Shown one piece after another: positions 23,679 to 36,354 of a DNA stretch of 64,000 nt. A program made the translations under genes and the position numbers. Position 1 is the first letter of the stretch. Every line of letters begins with the position of its first letter. The notes under the pieces are model-generated. The model worked only from the letters and a program-made list of their open reading frames with translations, was not told the DNA's origin and did no database searches. Source of the DNA: Circinella umbellata (lineage: Eukaryota > Mucoromycota > Mucoromycetes > Mucorales > Lichtheimiaceae); contig JAIWNF010000010.1 of NCBI GenBank assembly GCA_025093555.1, forward strand, positions 744,001-808,000, given 5' to 3'.

Positions 23679-26107
23679 TTAAACTTTGGCAAATGGATTT
23701 TTCTCCATTCTAAATTTTAGTATCAACGAAAGTAATGCAGATATAACAAACCCCGCTCCGGCCATCATTTTTACATATAAAAATGGTTCGTGTGAATTAC
23801 TTGAATCTAAATAATTGGCAATTGTTGGTCCCGCTAAAGCAAGTAAAAAGGGAACCATTTTTAATCCTAATGCTGAAGGGTACTTATCAGCTCCAATTAT
23901 ACAAAATGTAACTGGCGCAGCTATATACGTATCAAGTATAGATACAAAGTTTTGAATTTAACATTCCAAAGTATGTGAGCATCTTACAATACACTTGTCG
24001 GGTCCATTGCTAGAAATAAAATAAAAAAAAAAAGAATAAACTTACAAACGATATAATATATTCCATTAACTGCTCCATTTACAATAGCAAACAAAACTAA
24101 TGTAGTGAAAGAGTATGCAAACATCCAAATAGCGAATATGGAAATCGAAGCTATTACCATGGATATAATAAATATATTGATGTTTCCAAACTTATCAGCT
24201 AAAATCCTATATTTCACACGTATTTGTTTTTAATATTTTGGTTAGATGATGAAGATACAACCAGAAGTCTATATATATACTACTTTAATCTCTTTTTTTA
24301 CTTACCCAGATACTACTGTGGTAACAAATCCAACACTTGATAGAATTGCAATAACTGCTGCCCCATCAACATCACTAAGACCGATATACGTTGCATATGC
24401 TATATTTTTATATAAATATTATGAGGAATGATTAATAATTTTGCAAATTAAAAACAATACGTAATGAATAAAAAAAACAACTTTCAATATACTAATGACT
24501 TCATAAATAAAATTATAATTTACATGGAATAAAAATAAATGAGATATATCCGGCAATTAACTGAATTGGACCAACAAAGATCCAAAGTAACATGTTGACA
24601 TTTTTAAGAATATTCCAATCAACAATACCCTCATTTCTTACTCGTTCTAATTTTTTGATACGATCGCCGGGGTCTCGTTCTTTGATAAATGGAAACGTAA
24701 TAATAGTAGAAACAAATCCAATAATACCGAGTATACCGTATGTCCTAAAACAATAATCATTATAATACGTAGTTGTTATTATTCATAGTTAACGAATAAA
24801 ATCAATATCTATTAATCATTACCGTCACGTTATAAGGTACATAACGATCTGTAGAATTCTCGCGATATATAAAATAACCATGTAATCCATACATATATAG
24901 TAAATTCTACTTACCATTTAACTCCCAAAGTATTATTTATTCGAACCATCAAAAATGGAAATACAATACTTGTTATACGAAAAGCTGCATGATGAACACC
25001 AATAGCAGTTGAAAGACGTTTGGAGAACCATCCTGGTAACACTAGTAGTGCAATCTTTTTATTTTTTTGTTAATTATACAATTTATATACGTACATCATC
25101 AGACAAAAACGAAAAAAAAAACCATTTTATCTGTTGTAATCATTGCATAGTATATAAATTGTCTTTCCATAACGACTATTATACTTTTTCCCATTCTCCA
25201 AACATAACTTACCACACAAAGAATAGCCAGACCTATGCCACAGCATATACTAAGTGACAAATACAAATGCCATATCTAGTGAGGAAAAAAAAACATAATA
25301 CGTAAAATAGTTATATATTACGTATTATTATACATAATTGATGAAGAAAAGATATCTGCATATGATTTAATAGAATAGATGTATATATTCTTACTGATGT
25401 TGCAAAACCAGCAGTTATCAATCCAATGGTTGTTAAAAATATTCCAGATAAGAGCAATACCCGTAAACCAACAAATGGATATACAGTTGTCCCAACAAAC
25501 ATGAAAACTGTAGCTGAAACTCGAAATAACATTCCAGCAAATGTCAATTGAATTTCAACACGTTCACCTGTAAATGTTTGGTTTCGAAGATAAAAATCCT
25601 GCATTACACCTACCAAAATTTAATAGGATGAATTAATATTTATCAGGATTCCAATACGTACGGGGCACAAAAAAAAAAGTTGAAAGGTTCATACCCCTTT
25701 TTTAAAAAATAAAAATAAAAAATAATGTACGTATTCGTGAGAATGTCAATAATGATTAATAATCTCGATATCTGTTATCATATCATTAACATCATAAAGA
25801 TTATATACCAGCATGTCGGTAGAGATACAAAAATACCAGCTATTGTAAGTGCCAATGTAACTACCCATGCCTTTTTTCCATCCATTGGATCCAATCCATC
25901 TGCATCTTTCAATGGTTCTTCTTCTGTGTGTTCAGGGTATAAATGTTTTGGTACATTCAACTGACTTTTTTCTTCCTTACGCTGAAAAATATTAGACTCG
26001 TTTTTGCTAGTACTACCACTGATTGCTTTTCTGTTGGTATTATTATGTCGTTCAGCAACAACATGGTTCGTATTCGTACAGGTGGACATATAATGCTTAC
26101 TGTTCAT
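23679..26107 (-). CDS. MFS transporter of the monocarboxylate (MCT/SLC16-like) family
   Basis: Multi-exon minus-strand gene. A hydrophilic N-terminus (MNSKHYMSTC, then HTEEEPLKDADGLDPMDGKK) precedes the first membrane segment AWVVTLALTIAGIFVSLP. Later exons give GVMQDFYLRNQTFTGE, WHLYLSLSICCGIGLAILCV, LPGWFSKRLSTAIGVHHAAF, FPFIKERDPGDRIKKLERV, YATYIGLSDVDGAAVIAI, ADKFGNINIFII and a C-terminus ending KNPFAKV. The order and the GWFSKR..A.G motif fit fungal MCT-like permeases (about 12 membrane segments; substrate unknown). Most junctions keep phase. Three do not resolve cleanly by hand: near 25816/25611, near 24200 (where the natural acceptor would drop a residue or hit a stop), and 24005/23920. 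The gene may be eroding or my splice choices may be wrong. Upstream in-frame ATGs lie in AT-rich sequence and were not chosen. Confidence 0.72.
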
Positions 26108-27446
26108 GATTGTTTCGTTTTTATGTATGAATAAAATAAAATTAAAAGAATAAACAAAAAGAGATACAAGATGAGAAAAAAAAAAGAACCAACTGTTTAT
26201 ATAAATTATGATGCGGAAATGCTGTTCATCATGATTACTGATTATACTATACATTTAATTGGTTAAAGTATAAGTTGTACTACAAATAATGCGAGGAGTG
26301 TGTAAGAGAAAAACAATATAAATGAAGTGTGAAACAAAATGGGGGATTCTTTGTGTTATTGAATCCGGAATAAAAAGAGAATAAAGGATAGGAAAAAGAA
26401 TTGGAATATTTATATACGTATCTCCATTCCGAATAAATTGTTTCCAGAGTTACTGTTGCCTTTATTACTGTCTCCTTCAATCTTAATACTGTACAATTTT
26501 TACGCATACGTCATACATAGTATGTTGCATTGTATTAAATAGGTCTAGTTTATATAGTTTCTCAAGATGCATAAAAAAAATGCCAGGTGTAACTTCCTTC
26601 ATGGCAAAAACACTGACTTACATCCTTAAATGAGAATTCAGTTTGTGGCTACAATTATACAACGACCTACAATCAAATATATTATGTTATGACTATTTAT
26701 CCGAAAAAAGAAATCATTTAGTATGGATGGGGGGATTTCGTTATGAAAAGTTGAAAAAAAGGAGCAAACTTACTGAGTTTTTATTTTAAAAAAAATATGT
26801 ACTTTTCCTGAAATATAATATTGGCAGTGTATTAAGTAGTGAATAGTAAAAACAACAGTATCAATGGTAGTCAATGTAATAATCAATTATTTACCAATAG
26901 ATAAAATCACTTTATACAAATATAACATAACTTTTTTGCATAAATGTAACCACGAGTTTATTTAGTTTTCAAAATAAGATGCTTTTCAAAAACAAGTACA
27001 CAGACCCTTATTTGTTCCCCGCCCCTTTTATTTTCTGTATAGATTACCCGTAACCAATTTTGCATACTGCTCATAACTTCGTTTAAATTTAACAGAGATA
27101 GAAAAATATTATAGTTAGTTTCATTTCTTCCCAAAAAAAAAAGAAACCCCACGTCCATCTTAAACAGTCCAGCTATTATAATTTGTTTCCTTTCTTTTTT
27201 TTCCACGAAAAATAAAAACCCAACAGTAAAATAAAATAAAATAAAATAAAACATAAATAACAATCTGTTTTTAAATCGAGAAAACGGAAAATAACTTTAT
27301 CATTGTTGTAATATGCAATATTCACAGATTCTAAGTTAAGGTGATGGTGGCTGTATCTTGTGAGAAAGGGATAAAAAAAGAGTAGTAATATAATAAACGA
27401 ATTTGCTTTAAATAAATTATGGTTGAAATGAAACAGGGAAAATAAT
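26108..27446. other. Intergenic, nothing recognised
   Basis: 1.34 kb between the MCT-like start and the EF2 stop. It contains A/T-rich runs and an (AAAAT)n stretch near 27228-27251. The final part should be the EF2 3' UTR. No coding signal. Confidence 0.35.
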
Positions 27447-30360
27447 TTAAAGCTTATCGTAGTACTTGTCAAGACCAGGGATATCTGGAACAAGACCCTT
27501 TCTGACACGGACGTTACGGATGATATCGTAAACCTTGTTACCTTCTTCCAAGGGGTTACCAGTCATGGCTTGCCAATGGTCAAAGACAGCTTGAGGGAAA
27601 GCTTGACCAGCGGTAGCGGCACGCAAATCAGCGGTGAAACCGAATGATTCGTTGACGGGCATGTAGGCCTTGATGTTCATCAAGGGGGTACCAGGACGTT
27701 GTTCTTCAGAGAAGACCATACCACGACGACGGTTAAGAACAGAGTAGATACCACCAAGAGCGGAATCGGGACATTGGATTTCGACCAAGTAGACGGGTTC
27801 TTGGATACCGGGTTGAGCAGTCAACACGGAAGCGTAGACAACACGACGGAAAGTGGGGATAATTTGACCACCACCTCTGTGGATAGCATCAGCGTGAAGA
27901 ACGACATCCAAGATGTTGAAACGACAACCACGCATGTTTTCTTCGGCAAGAGGACCTTCCTTGGTAGCCCATTGGAAAGCAGCAACACAAGAATCCTTGA
28001 TTTCGTTCAAGTATTGGACAGCCTTGGTAACATCAACAACAAGGTTAGGACCGGTGGCATCGGGACCGAAACACCAAATCTTACGGGCTTCAGTGACATC
28101 CCAGTTGTACTTGTCAGCCAAGACACGGGCACGAGCCTTGAAATCGTCCTTGGGACCAACCTTGGCGGCTTCAATGTCGTTAGACAATTCATCATCCAAA
28201 GGCATAGCGCGCATGAAGACACGGTTATGCTTGTTGGGGGACTTGGACAAACAGTCCATGGAAGATTCAGCAGTGACAGTTTCACGGTATTGGACGACGG
28301 GGTCACCAGTGCGGATAGGAACTTGAGCGTGATCTTCTTCCAAATCCTTCAAAATAATTTCCAAATGAAGTTCACCAGCACCGGCAACAATCATTTCACC
28401 AGAGTCAGAGGTGTAGGTCAAGACACAAGGATCAGACTTACAGAGACGCTTCAAACCTTCAACAAGCTTGGGCAAATCGTTGGCGTTCTTGACTTCAACG
28501 GCAACTTGCACGACAGGAGAGACAGAGAACTTCATGACCTTCATGTTGTGAGCAGTTTCGGAGGTGGTAATAGTACCAGACTTGACCAAGAATTGATCAA
28601 CACCAACCAAACCGATAATGTTACCAGCGGGACAGTCATCAATGGCTTCAGTGTTACGACCCATCATAAGAACGGTACGTTGAATAGACTTGACAGCCAA
28701 ATCGGACTTGGAACCGGGAGTGTAGTTAGGACCTTGGATACGGACCTTAAGACCAGCACGGATGGTACCAGAGAAGACACGACCGAAAGCGTAGAAACGA
28801 CCCTTATCGGAGGTGGGAACCATCTTGGAGACGTACATCATCAAAGGAGCGTTGGGGTCACAGTCACGGATACCTTGAGCACATTCGTCATCAGCGGGAC
28901 CTTCGTACAAGTTGACAACACGGTACTTTTGAGCAGTAACGGGGGAAGGCAAGTGAATACAGATCATTTCCAAGAGAGCATCACCAGCGGGCAAGAACTT
29001 ACGCATAACAACCTTGAGCAATTGCTTTCCTTCCAACTCCTTTTCTTCGCTCTTCAAGTGAATTTCGAGCTTTTCCAAAAGGGTAGGGATTTGTTCCTTC
29101 TTGAAGTTCATGATAGAATCGAAGATCTTGTAGATAGGATCCAAGACGAACATGTTGAAAGCACGTTCCAATTGCTTGCCAGAGGCATCAGTATCCTTGG
29201 TGGTCCACTTCTTGGTCTTAGGGTTGAAGAAGTTTTCACCCCACAAACGTTGCATCATCTTTTCCTTGTCAACACCGAACTTCTTGGAGTAACGGACAGC
29301 GAATTGACGAAGAGTGAAACCCCAACCGTGCAAACCGGAAGCGAAAGCAACGGTACCCTTTTCGGGGTAGACTTGGACATCACCGAGAGCTTCATCGAAG
29401 TAGGTGGCAATGATGACGTTAACGGATTCAATGGTACGGGAGAAAGCCTAAAAAACCAAATGAAGCATGTTAGTTTATGCTTACAAATCTACCTTTTTTT
29501 TCTTTCTTTTTCCCTATTCGATTTCTCCATGCTTTATAGCAAAATAAAACTCATTAAAATAAATAAAAACTACATACGTTGTACAATTCTTCCTTGTCCA
29601 ATTGCAATTCGAGCAAAGCACGATCAATCTTGTTAATGACGATAACAGGCTTGATACGTTCACCCAAAGCTTGACGCAAGACGGTTTCGGTTTGGACACA
29701 GACACCTTCAATACAATCGACGACAACGAGAGCACCATCAGTGACACGAAGGGCAGCAGTAACTTCAGAAGAGAAATCAACGTGACCTGGCGAATCGATC
29801 AAGTTAATCAAGAAATGGGGACCTATAATATAAAATCAGAGGATTGTTAATTTCTTTTTTCCTTTTGCTTACTTCCAAATTCTTTACTTTGTTCATAAAA
29901 ACCAAAAAAAAACTATATAATGAAAACATACCTTCAGTCTTTTGACCCTTGATTTCCTTAATATCTTCAGGGTTTTCCATACCGAAATACATGGAAATAG
30001 CAGTGGACTTGATAGTAATACCACGTTCTTGTTCATCCTTACGGGTGTCCATGAAACGGGTTTCACCAGCACGACCGGCAGAGATAATACCGGCCTTGGA
30101 GACCAAAGAGTCAGTCAAAGTAGACTTGCCGTGATCGACGTGAGCAATGACGGACATGTTACGGACGTTCGTAACTTTGTCCTATTTGAAGAATAATAAG
30201 AAGTAATAGCATAACATTCATAAAGAAAAAGAGAATTGGGGAAAGTATTAGTTTATCGAAATTCCATTCTCTTCAGTTTTTTAACGGTTTAATTTTTAAA
30301 AAATTGTCATGAAATAATAATAATTACCATCAATCCACGGATCTCCTCAACAGTAAAGTT
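27447..30360 (-). CDS. EF2: Translation elongation factor 2 (eEF2)
   Basis: Exons 30360-30328, 30181-29932, 29822-29578 and 29447-27447 join in phase to 842 residues, starting at [11 protein letters not shown]. The initiating Met and probably one more residue lie in a tiny upstream exon that I could not place. eEF2 is the GTPase that translocates peptidyl-tRNA on the 80S ribosome. The G-domain motifs are present: AHVDHGKST (G1), RGITI (G2), DSPGHVDF (G3), NKIDR (G4). The diphthamide-loop histidine is in [12 protein letters not shown]. The protein ends GLDKYYDKL as in other fungi. Codon use is strongly biased and richer in C-ending codons than neighbouring genes, as expected for very high expression. 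It is the GC peak of the window. Because of that bias the opposite strand is also free of stops over long stretches; that is not a gene. Confidence 0.97.
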
Positions 30361-31792
30361 CTATATAATGATAATAATAATAATAATAAGCATTAGTTGT
30401 TAGGAATTCATAATTGAGGCACTATAAATAAAAAAATATATAATACATACAACTATTCATAAAATAAAAAATGATCATGGTAATTATAATAATTATAATA
30501 ATAATATATATATAACAAACAAATAGGTTAGCAAAAAAAAATTCCCACACACACATATATATACTATATGCATATGACACCATCCATCCATCCATCTTTG
30601 ACTATCATCCATCCCCTTGGATATCTATGCATTTATTTATTTTTTTCTTTTTTTTTCCCATAATCCATAATCGACACACTTCTTTAACGTACCCATTTTG
30701 AGTTATGCTAGCGAAGGAAGGAGCAATGGAAATTTTGGGTCGCGCGCTGGTTTACAAGTTTTTTTTTTTGCAGCACAACCTCTCCCCCTCTCCCCCAATT
30801 ATTAATAAAGTCCGCTTCGTGTTCGAGCATCTTTTTTTTTCGATATGGACTATAGATAATGCTCCATAAAGAAAATCTTTTGTTTTTTTCGTTCTCCACC
30901 ATTCAAAATTGTCTTATAAACAAACTTTTTAAATTCTTTGCCACCCCCTTTTTTTCCCCCTTATGTACCTCCTTTCCGTTTCTCTTACTCAATTCCTTTA
31001 CACAGTTTATATTAGAATTGTATATTTTAAAGTTAATAATAATAAGTTATTATTATTTTAGATGAAAATAGAGGGGGAGTTGAAACGAAAAAGAATTAAA
31101 GATAAAGACAAAAATAAAAGGGGGGGGCAATTCAAACTAATCGGAACCGGAGTTTTATTTATATTTATTTTTCTAAAATGGAATAAAGTACGTGTACGAT
31201 AATTGACTGTTTATGTTGTTGTTTATGTCGTATTCTTTTTTTTGCTGCGCTATCAGAATGGCTAATCTTGGATATATAAAATATGCAAAATGCACATATC
31301 AAATGGTCTATAGTTATTATATATCGGGACGAAAGCAACAACATTGAGTCATGTGGTTTTGATCAAATTAAAAACAAAATTCTCTTTGAGAGTAATACGC
31401 AGCATAACCAAATCTTTATGGGATCATGTGGTTTTTATAATTTCCCAAATCATAAGAAATCAATATCTGACATGGAAATGAAGTCCTGTGTTGAAATCAT
31501 ATTATAATACAAATTATATATGTACAATGTGTAAAGAAAGTTAAAAAAAATTAGGGAGGGTAAAAAAAACGGGGTGAAGATAATTTTAGGGCAAGAATAT
31601 AAGAGAGGGCCAATCGTTGTATTCCATGTATTAGATCACCATGAAAAAATTTAAAAGGATTATGATATTATATGTAATAACTGAATAAAAGGGGGAGAGA
31701 GGATAAGAGAATAATTAAGATTATTAGAGTGGTAACCAAAGTACAAAAGAAAGCATGTTAATTAAAAAAACAAAAAGCAAGTAGAAGATAAG
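30361..31792. promoter_or_regulatory. EF2 upstream region (with untranslated leader exon) and 3' flank of the sugar transporter
   Basis: The first 400-500 bp upstream of 30360 must contain the missing EF2 start exon and promoter. The acceptor at 30361-30362 (tatatag) shows that an intron lies there. A GC-rich island (GGGTCGCGCGCTGG, 30738-30751) stands out against AT-rich DNA. From about 31500 to 31792 the sequence is 3' flank of the nucleotide-sugar transporter. No other gene was recognised. Confidence 0.45.
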
Positions 31793-33071
31793 TTAATGAC
31801 GCTTATTATGATCTGCATTACCATAAATAAAAGTAGCTGCGGTTACTAATAAAGTCCCTAAAATAAATACCAATGTAGGTTGAAAATCGAAAAAATAAAA
31901 ACTAATAACACTTGATAAAATAATTGAAACACTTGTAGCGAAATTCTTTAAAATATTATCCGCATGTTTGACAACTGTTGCTACCAAAAGTCCACCTAAT
32001 GCTTGATTACTGATCACCAACCAAGTAATTAGTGTATATCCTTGGAAAAATCCACCACCATTTTTCCAAATTGTTTGAAAATCACTTGTTACCATGGCAA
32101 TAAATGAAAACATAAATGCAGATATTCCCAATTGAATATTCCTCATCCACATGGAAGTACTTGATTGTTTTAACATACGTTCAAAATAACATCCAGCAAA
32201 TCCAGAAGAAATACAACTTGCCAATACAGCCATTAATCCAAGCATTGGATTTTGATGATGTTGTTGTTTTAGTTCCAATTCTTCTTCTTGATATTTGATC
32301 GTATCCATATCCGATGGTTGCTGTTGTTCTTCTTCACGTGTAGTAACTTGTACTAATGTCACACCTAACATTAATAATCCTAAAGCTGACCATTGGGTTA
32401 GATTCAGTCGTCGATTTAATAATATACTGGAAAAGATGGCAGTTGATAAGATCTTTAGTTGATATGTTATTTGAAAAGTGGCTGCTTCGAGATTACTAAG
32501 TGCCAAGTAAAGTAAGTTGTTTTGGATCGCGTATAATGCCGATGGGATCATGAGTCGTATGGTTTCATTAGGATTGTATATAATGTCCTTCATCAGGGCA
32601 GATCGACATTGGGACCAAGAGTATAATTCACTTCGTAACATAAAAAGACATACAATCAATTTAATAATTTCAGCCATGACAACAGCAGTAGAAGCAATGT
32701 ATAAGGGTTGATCATCGTTACGAGGTACCACACGTGAATATCGCATCATAAGTACTAAAAGCGTGTTCTGGGCGACAAGAACAATCAATGATAATTGTTT
32801 ACGCGATAATCCACCCAGAGTACTATTATCATTATTATAAATGTTATCATTTCCTTCTCCTTCTTCTACTGCTTTACATATTTTAGAAAAAAAAGGTATT
32901 TATGATTAAAGATGCGCGTTTTTTTTCCTTGTCATTGTTTATATTATTTGAATAAGGTTGTGTACTTTATATATGTATAATGCAGATTATTTTACCTCCT
33001 TTTCTAGAATGACTAGTAGGTAATATTCCTTTTTTTCGAAACACTCTTCGAGTATGAGCATTATATGACAT
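31793..33071 (-). CDS. Golgi nucleotide-sugar transporter, SLC35A family (UDP-galactose transporter-like)
   Basis: Two exons, 33071-32996 and 32871-31793, join in phase to 384 residues. The soluble N-terminus (MSYNAHTRRVFRKKGILP, then Asn/Asp-rich) is followed by about ten membrane segments. Family landmarks are ALYAIQNNLLYLALSNLEA, FQITYQLKILSTAIFS, LNLTQWSALGLLMLGVTLVQ, SSGFAGCYFERMLK, MWMRNIQLG and KHADNILKNFATSVSI. These place it with UDP-galactose, UDP-GlcNAc and CMP-sialic acid transporters; in fungi a UDP-galactose or UDP-GlcNAc transporter (Gms1-like) is most likely. A Gln/Glu-rich insert (REEEQQQ..., ELELKQQHHQ) lies in a cytosolic loop. It imports nucleotide sugars for glycan synthesis in the Golgi lumen. 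Exact substrate is not decided by sequence. Confidence 0.9.
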
Positions 33072-34152
33072 GAGTAAAAAAAAAAATGTATTTCTGGTTT
33101 TTTTTTATCCCATCGATTTTCGAGAAAAAGCTAAAAAAGAAAGAAAAGAAGGATCTTCTTTTTTTTTTTTAAAAAAGTTAAAACAGGGATTTTTTTATGA
33201 CCATTCCCATCGGGGATAATCAAAAAAAAATTGATCGACATTTTTTATTAAATAGTTTTATTACCAGTCAAAATTAAGGTTAGTTTCAGCTACAAGTTGT
33301 CTTTCTCTTTTAACATATAAAATATACATGTTTGAATTATGAGATTCTCAATACAACTCTTCGACTCTTTAGTATTATAGTTAACTATTAATATACTAAC
33401 ACTATATATAGCCAAACATATCAATAATTTTATTATTAAACCAATGTGAATCAGATTATATCTGTATATGCTTCTTTCGTTATTCAAAAAAAAAAGCATT
33501 ACGTACTTTTTAAATTGCAAATATAAAAGCTTGTAATAATATCATCCAGCTACTAGTATGTGTTTCTTTTCTTTAGTAAAATTGTTAAACGTCATACATA
33601 TCAATGATCTTTTACTTTGTTATAATTATAGCATATACGTATGAGGTTTAAACTGTATGTTGTATCATCAAATTTCACAATGTTTTTATATTAATAAATT
33701 AAAATGTAATAACTATTATCGATACTCTAAAAAAAAGTAGATGTTGAATAATCTAAATACGAAGAACTTTTTCTTTCTGTAATCTAAATATATTTCATTA
33801 TACTGTTCTGTTTCTTCCCGACTCAAAAATAGCAATGATTGTTGTTGTTATTCGTTCAATTGAATAGTTTAAAAAATATATTTATTAAATAAAAGAGGTA
33901 CTGACTGAAGAAGTCGTTGGGCATGTAATCATTTCCTTGCAGTACAATTGGGTAAAATTATAGGTATATTTAAAAGAGACATGAAAATGGTGATAACTGA
34001 CTGAAAAACCTCCAGGTAAGGGGAGAAAAGTTATGTTTGTTTGAAAGTGCGGAAGAGAACGGAATCAATATAAGATATATATATATATATATATATCATT
34101 GATTAGAAAAGAAGAAACAGTAATTAGACTATGCAAGAGACGGATATAGAAC
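33072..34152. other. Intergenic, nothing recognised
   Basis: 1.08 kb upstream of the sugar transporter. It contains A/T runs and an (AT)n microsatellite at 34074-34095. No coding sequence beyond the exon listed next. Confidence 0.3.
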
Positions 34153-34296
34153 TTATTTTTCATGCTGTGTTGAGGTATTTATGGATGGTTTCAAAGCAAG
34201 TTCGTCCTTCTTGTCGAGAATTTCATCCGAGTGGCCGACTCGTCCAATTATATACATTACCGATAAAACAATGAAAGCAATAGTAATGGTAACCTC
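34153..34296 (-). CDS. Possible terminal exon of a small single-pass membrane protein
   Basis: After an acceptor TTATTCAG at 34304-34297, the minus strand reads 48 codons to a TAA. The product is one hydrophobic helix (EVTITIAFIVLSVMYIIG) followed by a charged tail (RVGHSDEILDKKDELALKP). The composition is protein-like and unlike the surrounding AT noise. The upstream exon was not placed with confidence; a short frame starting MFCIDCTLD near 34414 is a candidate. No family recognised. Confidence 0.35.
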   Translation of the reverse strand, partial: EVTITIAFIVLSVMYIIGRVGHSDEILDKKDELALKPSINTSTQHEK

Positions 34297-34630
34297 CTGA
34301 ATAAATAGTATCAACATTTAAATTAATAGAGGCTTTGTAATATTGAAAGAAATAAAAAACAATAAACGAATAAAATAAAAACGTGTTGTCTAATGTACAA
34401 TCAATACAGAACATAACTTTTGATGTAAATATGCCAAGTTTCTTTGTTCTCTTATTTTATACGTAATATGTTATTATCTTAAGAATAATATATAATAAAA
34501 TTTACAGTAATAGATAATATTTATTTCGACGAATTACTATAAATATAGCAAGAGTTCTTATCGACAACGAAACTAATCTTTATATCTCAAATCAATAATA
34601 CACTTAGTTATACTTCATCTACTACAAAAC

Positions 34631-35257
34631 ATGAATCGTACATCTCCATTGTCTTTTTCACTTCTTTTATCTTTTTTTATTATTACTATTTTACCTCACT
34701 TTGTTCATTCATTTTGCATTTATAACAAAATGATTGATAGTTCTGAATTAGCTATGCAACAAACATCTGGTGTAGGACGTGGTGTTTCAGAAGGGTAATA
34801 TAAATATATTAACATAAAGGATACTCGATTATATAAAATTAGCCTACAGACTAATCATATATATATATATGTATGTATATATATGTATATTCTCCACAAA
34901 ATCTATTAGTCGTATTTTCAAGAAAGCTCATGTTTATGCAGGAGCAAAGGAGTGTTGTCCATATGATAATTATATGTGTAGTCAAAAAAAAGATCGAAAC
35001 TATCCTGTAGCTTTTTGGGTAAGGTTTTCAAATAATCTTATAAAATAATTACATATTAATCTTGAACCAATGATAACATGAATTATAATAACCGTTTAAT
35101 AATATAATTCAAATAGATATCTGCATCAAATAATGGAGGAATAACACATGGAGATAGACATGAAGTTGGATGTCCTGCTGGTGGTTATATTACAGTTACA
35201 GGAACAAGAGACGCAATGACATTTAATTCTTATGATGCAAATCACAATCGTTTATAA
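34631..35257 (+). CDS. Small secreted cysteine-containing protein
   Basis: Three exons (34631-34794, 34910-35018, 35117-35257) join in phase to 137 residues. The N-terminus MNRTSPLSFSLLLSFF, with a hydrophobic core up to HFVHS, is a clear signal peptide. The mature part starts FCIYNKM. It contains five cysteines (FCIY, KECCPYD, YMCSQ, VGCPAGG) and the segments RIFKKAHVYAGAKECC and CPAGGYITVTG. Small proteins beginning FCIYNK after a signal peptide occur as an uncharacterised secreted family in mucoralean fungi, as far as I recall. The odd cysteine number suggests either dimerisation or one free thiol. Likely extracellular or cell-wall associated; an effector-like role is speculation. None of its exons is long enough to stand out alone. 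Confidence 0.8.
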
Positions 35258-35473
35258 ATTGTAATGGTGATTATTACTTAGATAGAATATTATATATTAT
35301 GATGCTTTTTGAAAACCTTATCATATTCAAACTACTGTGTACTACCAACACATTTTTCCTTTATTTTGAAATAAATTATTATATAATCAATGTACGAAGA
35401 ACGAAAAAAAGCATGTTTATTAATATATATATATATATATAATTAATTACTAAAAATAAATAAAAAAAAAGAA

Positions 35474-36354
35474 TTACAACTTATAATAAGGACCTTTATA
35501 GGCCATGGCATCAAGCATAGCATCTACCAAGAAAAAACAGAGTTGATCAATTAAATCCAATTTATCCTTTTATCAATAAATTATTAATGTATAATCTCAT
35601 TATAAAATAATCACTTACCTGACACCTTCATCTTCTCTTCTTGTTGCTTTTCTTTTACTAGCCATGCTGAACTATTTACGCCAACCTGCCAAATAGAACT
35701 GGCAGGGATTTTATTTTCACTACTAGTATATAAAAAAAACAATAGTATTTCCATTTGGAAAATGTATTCATTATTTTTTTAAGTTATAACCTACTATAAT
35801 TTTGTATTCTATAAAAAATCTACTACAGCATTTTTATAGGTTGTGCTGTTCCCTTTTTTTTTATCTCCTCAGCATTCTTCTTTTTTTTCATAGTATGATA
35901 GTGTTCTTGTCACCAATAAAATAAAACATGATGATAAAAATCGTAACAAACTACATATATAAAAAAAACGCCTATACAAAAAAAAAAGAAAAGGTTAAAA
36001 CAAATTCAATAAAAACGAAACACTTACTTTTGAGTCATTGGTGGTTGTGGTGGTAAACTTGCTGTTGGTGGTCCGTGCTAATTATAAAACAGTATAACAA
36101 TTAAAAGCAACAAAGATTAGTTTATGATTGTTTTGAAGTTTCATTTCACTCGTGAAATGTTGTAAACTTACAGGAACAGCAGCAGCAGACAAAAAGCCGG
36201 GAAGAACCTTTTGTTGTTGTTGTTGTCGTTGTTGTCGTTGTTGATACAACATGTCGCTAAATAGGATGTGTTAAAAAAAGAGTTTATAAATAAAAGGGTT
36301 GTTAATCTTGAAAAATGACTCTAATTCCTACATTGAGTTAATTGAGTTGTTCAT
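35474..36354 (-). CDS. Compact 103-residue protein in five small exons
   Basis: Exons 36354-36332, 36256-36172, 36077-36028, 35722-35619 and 35523-35474 join in perfect phase to 103 residues. The N-terminus is Gln/Arg-rich (MNNSINSIDMLYQQ, then a glutamine run), followed by a proline-rich linker (HGPPTASLPPQPPMTQ). The C-terminal half is ordered and conserved-looking: IPASSIWQVGVNSSAWLVKE, then KMKVSDAMLDAMAYKGPYYKL. All four introns have GTRNG donors and TAG/AAG acceptors. An alternative acceptor 3 bases further in at exon 4 would delete one residue. I do not recognise the family. The invariant-looking tail MAYKGPYYKL suggests a short interaction motif, and a role as a subunit of a larger complex is inference. 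It lies next to the secreted-protein gene, tail to tail. Confidence 0.78.

Noticed and set aside
27699..29636. 645-codon open frame on the plus strand, opposite EF2
   Set aside because: It is the mirror of EF2 coding sequence. EF2's biased codons remove stops from the complementary frame. The product is Thr/Asp/Val-rich with no motif and crosses the EF2 introns.
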